In this document: piece after piece, positions 63,001 to 64,000 of the stretch
How the letters are laid out: each line of letters begins with the position of its first letter
Numbering within the stretch: the stretch's first letter is position 1
Source: Aphrophora alni
Taxonomy: Eukaryota > Arthropoda > Insecta > Hemiptera > Aphrophoridae
Direction: 5' to 3'
Assembly: GCA_963513935.1 (NCBI GenBank)
Contig: OY740769.1
Span: 104,077,762-104,141,761, forward strand
Length of the DNA stretch: 64,000 nucleotides
The notes under the pieces: model-generated
Seen by the model: only the letters and a program-made list of their open reading frames with translations
What the model was told of the DNA's origin: nothing
Databases searched by the model: none
Program-made: the position numbers and the translations under genes

Positions 63001-64000
63001 ATCGTTTATTAGATTAATTTAAGGTATCAATACCCTTTAGATGTCTATTAAAAAATCTATTGTGTCCTATTTAATTACTAGAAATTAGTTTATTACTGAT
63101 ATTAATGTTATCCTTTATACAGCATCCACTACTAAAAGACAACATAAGTATGTAAAGAAAAATCACAGTTCACAAATAATTTTAAAATATCAAAATAGAT
63201 CTGAACATAGTCTAAAAAAATGAAAAATCCTAATAATAAGATAAAAAATATATAATATATGTTTATATAATAAAAATAAATCTGTACAAGTGATAATACT
63301 TCAGCTTTGTGCATAGACTTCACCGAACCCTGAAAGGGATATGTTTGCATTACACTCTAAATCAATTTTTTTGTGTGATCAAAATACTTTTTCTCTTCCA
63401 CCTGTATATGTTTAAATAAAAAAAAAGAAATAACAATCAAACTATTTAGCTAAAGAAAAATACACGTTTCAACACTTTCCTTACCTGGAAAAGATTCTCA
63501 AATGAAGGATGATCTTCAGGATTGTTTACAAAAGGCAAGGCAAAAAACGTTAAGAATTCTGTTTGTGAGCTGTACTGTGGACCTTTGTTAATCAAAAACA
63601 TTTTCAAAACATCCATTGGTGAAGGCACAACATTCCCAAGTATTTCACTTTCCTTTGATGTGACTAAATCCTGTTGTACTATGTCATGATCTTCATTTTC
63701 ATTATATATTATTTCATTCTCTATACTTTCATTTTCATTCCGTTGGTTCTCATGCTCTATAAAGACCCGACTCTGATCCAAACTATCAGTATCATATCCA
63801 AGTGCTTTGTTTTCTACATTAGTAGATCTATATTCTCTATCAAAAAGCTTATCATGATCTACAAACACACTGCTCTGGTCTATACTGTCCGTGTCATAGT
63901 CTGTACGTGGACTTTGACTCTCTTCACTGATACGTGTAAGGCTACTCGTTGAAAAGTTAATTTCTGCAGGGATTTTGGCCACACTTAATGTACTTGGTTC
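39799..64000 (-). CDS. ARMC9: ARMC9 orthologue (LisH/armadillo ciliary protein), 5' partial
   Basis: Eight exons, all with GT-AG borders and compatible phases, join into 660 codons plus stop: 63485-64000, 61794-62007, 56141-56295, 53016-53147, 50829-51145, 46268-46472, 40946-41173 and 39799-40014. The product aligns by eye along its length with vertebrate ARMC9. Landmarks are TEFLTFFALPFVNNP and HPSFENLFQ; HQNLIGVAAELTGALE across the B/C junction; LLLLQALRW; RLLNAIASLHIGRDYLA; ATLQKLSLR joined to KNHRIAMIEKGLVEWL; and SLEYSTALFMNLCL. A coiled coil lies near residues 210-240, armadillo-type helices at about 300-590, and a disordered acidic/Pro tail follows. ARMC9 works at the ciliary basal body with TOGARAM1 and is a Joubert-syndrome protein in humans. 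In insects it should act in sensory-neuron or sperm cilia (inference). The N-terminal LisH motif lies beyond the right edge. Confidence 0.93.
40946..41173 (-). CDS. ARMC9: ARMC9 exon G
   Basis: 228 nt, 76 codons, phase 0 at both ends. Acceptor 'attgttcag', donor 'gagctg|gtaatc'. It encodes VVAGSLYCLLSN and LENGNLEQHIRKQLETLIK, corresponding to the final helices of the family, and ends in an acidic EETPEDEL. Confidence 0.9.
41600..41960 (+). pseudogene. Penelope-like GIY-YIG endonuclease remnant (copy 2, in ARMC9 intron)
   Basis: The plus strand reads RESCSSIYIGQTINFMKQYK then QHVSAIKLDQLEKSN, matching the YIGQT...F..R..EH..A....KS pattern of Penelope-like endonucleases. A degraded tail follows (FKNILKKCNSIGKLICFKRK). 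The GIY half is missing or unrecognisable. Confidence 0.55.
42068..42116 (+). repeat. (TA)n(TG)n microsatellite
   Basis: Consecutive TA then TG dinucleotide runs within an ARMC9 intron, immediately before an unclassified repeat-like segment. Confidence 0.9.
42119..43620. other. Unclassified purine-rich insertion-like segment
   Basis: It opens with the palindrome 'acggtttaattgaaccgt' and continues as a strongly A/G-biased stretch with Lys/Ser-rich open frames (42640-43042). It then becomes GC-richer (about 43160-43600), unlike neighbouring intron DNA. It may be an LTR-retroelement leader or solo segment. No pol motif is present, so I leave it unclassified. Confidence 0.3.
43827..44390. mobile_element. 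564-bp piggyBac-like MITE with TTAA borders
   Basis: TTAA occurs at both edges (43827-43830 and 44387-44390). The inner ends are ACCCTTAA at the left and, reverse-complemented, CCCTTAAGTGCGC at the right, resembling the CCC-starting piggyBac terminus. The interior repeats 'tgtgcactataa' and holds related 'gatatgcaaa' motifs near 44014 and 44361, probably subterminal sites. No transposase ORF. Located in an ARMC9 intron. Confidence 0.6.
45037..45112 (+). repeat. (TG)n microsatellite
   Basis: About 75 bp of TG with TATG interruptions, preceded by a GC-rich 'cacccgggggggtgc' segment. Confidence 0.93.
45614..45860 (-). pseudogene. hAT transposase C-terminal (dimerisation) fragment
   Basis: The minus strand gives TTFTKATTERSFSTNRT, a one-base frameshift, then LKDYLRSIIGENRLNGLAYT and a stop. 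ERSFS..(R)..K.YLRS..G..RLNGLA is the diagnostic hATC motif. Only the end of the protein survives. Located in an ARMC9 intron. Confidence 0.75.
46268..46472 (-). CDS. ARMC9: ARMC9 exon F (armadillo-type helices)
   Basis: 205 nt, acceptor 'ttattttcag', donor 'acacag|gtgagt', phase 2 in and 0 out. It encodes KNHRIAMIEKGLVEWLIMFL and SLEYSTALFMNLCL, the best conserved segment of the family. Confidence 0.95.
47519..47559. repeat. Perfect 41-bp palindrome
   Basis: 20-bp arms ('ttatgtctcagaacaataaa' and its exact reverse complement) around a single central T, in an ARMC9 intron. It could form a cruciform or an RNA hairpin. Confidence 0.95.
48739..48855 (+). repeat. About 40-bp degenerate tandem repeat
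   Basis: Three imperfect units, each opening (c)agtcttag followed by gga/gag...gcttg(g/t)aggt, at about 48739, 48779 and 48818. Unit internal order is conserved but sequence identity is moderate. Confidence 0.5.
49740..49885 (+). mobile_element. LTR/PBS-like segment, copy 1
   Basis: Shares 'ctttttcaaaattggtgagt', 'taattccacct' and 'gcgcccat' with 54330-54510. In the other copy the junction reads 'ccacc|tggcgccca', and TGGCGCCCA is the classical start of a tRNA-Lys primer-binding site after a 5' LTR. The upstream homology includes an AATAAA-like motif. It is probably the end of an old LTR retrotransposon. Confidence 0.45.
50829..51145 (-). CDS. ARMC9: ARMC9 exon E (armadillo-type helices)
   Basis: 317 nt, phase 0 in, phase 2 out. 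Acceptor 'tttgttttag', donor 'ccttag|gttagc'. It contains HPLQQAITRLLNAIASLHIG and SDMILATLQKLSLR. The last Arg codon is completed by exon F. Confidence 0.92.
51860..52440 (-). pseudogene. Penelope-like RT end plus GIY-YIG endonuclease (copy 3)
   Basis: The most complete of the three copies. Minus-strand pieces in order are: PKWRRINYIGKVSYAVGNLL (thumb/linker); KMLLNCKDKIDNLQKSVVYK then LTCNICNAACVRQTGRSFKC (degenerate GIY...YIG plus QTGR); RLSEHEINWRFG; and after a short break SDFFNNVKFETLHV and RKLNSLEMLEI. GIY is changed to VVY and YIG to CVR, so it is inactive. It lies in the ARMC9 intron between exons D and E. Confidence 0.8.
53016..53147 (-). CDS. ARMC9: ARMC9 exon D
   Basis: 132 nt, 44 codons, phase 0 at both ends. 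Acceptor 'tattttctag', donor 'gatgg|gtaag'. It ends in LLLLQALRW, matching the LLQALRW family landmark. Confidence 0.88.
53951..53982. repeat. Short perfect hairpin
   Basis: 13-bp arms ('tcaagaacacctt' and 'aaggtgttcttga') with a 6-nt loop, within an ARMC9 intron. No T-run or gene end is associated, so no terminator role is suggested. Confidence 0.85.
54330..54510 (+). mobile_element. LTR/PBS-like segment, copy 2
   Basis: Shares about 90 bp with 49740-49885, including 'ctttttcaaaattggtgagt' and 'taattccacc', followed by TGGCGCCCA, an apparent tRNA-Lys-type primer-binding site. No gag or pol follows in an obvious frame. Confidence 0.45.
56141..56295 (-). CDS. ARMC9: ARMC9 exon C
   Basis: 155 nt, acceptor 'tttttctag', donor 'agaaa|gtaagcc'. 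It completes the split Gly and reads VAAELTGALENSVRGQAVDL to LSQSQDFSQTQK. The VAAEL..ALE block is strongly conserved in the family. Confidence 0.9.
57460..58150 (+). pseudogene. Ty3/gypsy pol remnant (RNase H end and integrase)
   Basis: Plus-strand pieces in order are: KFIKLAEYGYTIVYSPGKQ, the RNase H C-terminal 'KLAEY...I.Y.PGK' signature; GHIAVQKTLH and WPNMEIDINNYVQACKSCAK, the integrase H2C2 zinc-binding region; and HPKSNGRNE, the end of the integrase core. Many stops intervene. It sits in the large ARMC9 intron between exons B and C, antisense to the host gene. Confidence 0.75.
58943..59238. repeat. Near-perfect inverted repeat, about 139-bp arms and 19-nt loop
   Basis: The left arm 58943-59080 and right arm 59100-59238 are reverse complements with only a few mismatches. 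Loop 59081-59099 is 'agtttagaagcaagaccct'. The centre-proximal part ('tgtacatttcgataacatgg') resembles the 'gatgat...cgaaa' wording near termini of Penelope-like elements. It lies in the ARMC9 intron between exons B and C. Confidence 0.95.
59240..61790. other. ARMC9 intron, no further feature
   Basis: Mostly AT-rich. A stop-interrupted frame at about 59380-59510 (SRRFIDSLIAQIKSICRPSN) is coding-like but unrecognised. At about 60830-60870, 'ctctacagctgaaccgattt' is a phrase common in dispersed insect repeats. Confidence 0.35.
61794..62007 (-). CDS. ARMC9: ARMC9 exon B (coiled-coil region)
   Basis: Enters in phase 0 as EEWILSVKLRLFKFLEEY after acceptor 'catcttcaag' and leaves in phase 1 at 'atag|gtgagc'. 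KKIKQLKKKFNKLHRDHQNL is the predicted coiled coil. Confidence 0.9.
62010..63480. other. ARMC9 intron between exons A and B
   Basis: AT-rich. A small inverted repeat 'taccatgg...ccatggta' lies at about 62766-62787, near two copies of 'taccataagat'. No coding signal. Confidence 0.4.
63485..64000 (-). CDS. ARMC9: ARMC9 exon A (partial, continues off window)
   Basis: The frame is open to the window edge (residues 1-172 of the visible protein), so the GTG at 63982 is not the start. Donor 'cag|gtaagg' ends it in phase 0. Residues 1 to about 128 are acidic and disordered, with YDTDSIDQSSVFVDHD and YDTDSLDQSRVFIEHE spaced 34 residues apart. The conserved family region begins at about MDVLKMFL (residue 129) and ends at HPSFENLFQ. 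Confidence 0.9.

Noticed and set aside
63446..63982. Treating the GTG at 63982 as the ARMC9 start
   Set aside because: The frame stays open to the window edge and the expected LisH N-terminus is missing, so this is an internal exon position.

Overview
This is an AT-rich, intron-rich eukaryotic window. It is almost certainly from an arthropod, most likely an insect. The evidence is a glycine-rich cuticle-type protein gene, canonical GT-AG introns, AATAAA poly(A) signals, long CT/TG/TA microsatellites and an insect-like set of transposons. There are no bacterial operons, Shine-Dalgarno-led genes or CRISPR arrays. Most of the DNA is non-coding, and most long ORFs are shadows of repeats.

Layout. 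1-4076: no supported gene. It holds a candidate TATA box with an upstream Ftz-F1-like site that may belong to the next gene. 4077-9508 (+): a glycine-rich secreted, cuticle-type protein gene. It has a signal-peptide exon, a large GGYSSGGHGG-repeat exon and a tiny terminal exon; the ATG exon was not found. 9.7-22.6 kb: a repeat landscape. It contains a 200-N gap inside a CT microsatellite with duplicated flanks, two adjacent long inverted-repeat elements (one carrying a transposase scrap), a decayed DUF4817/DDE_3-type transposase, a 212-bp tandem array with splice-site-like borders, and the 3' end of a LINE. 22.96-28.2 kb (-): a decayed autonomous Helitron (Rep/helicase) whose N-terminus carries six exact 23-residue STPR-type repeats. 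28.2-39.8 kb: tandem repeats, a TTAA-flanked MITE, one orphan exon-like ORF and a Penelope-like endonuclease remnant between inverted repeats.

39.8-64.0 kb (-): eight in-phase exons of an ARMC9 orthologue (LisH/armadillo ciliary basal-body protein), running off the right edge. The visible CDS is 660 codons plus stop. Its 5' exons, which should hold the LisH motif, lie outside the window. Its introns hold two more Penelope-like GIY-YIG remnants, a hAT C-terminal fragment, a Ty3/gypsy pol remnant, a TTAA MITE, a pair of LTR/PBS-like segments and a near-perfect hairpin of about 140-bp arms.

The two host genes (cuticle protein and ARMC9) are not functionally connected. No complete, intact mobile element is visible. 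The most unusual observations are the STPR-repeat Helitron protein, the exon-like tandem array at 17.8-18.5 kb, the long hairpins at 12.5-14.5 kb and 59 kb, and the acidic insertion in ARMC9. All family assignments come from motif reading by eye; none was tested by a database search.
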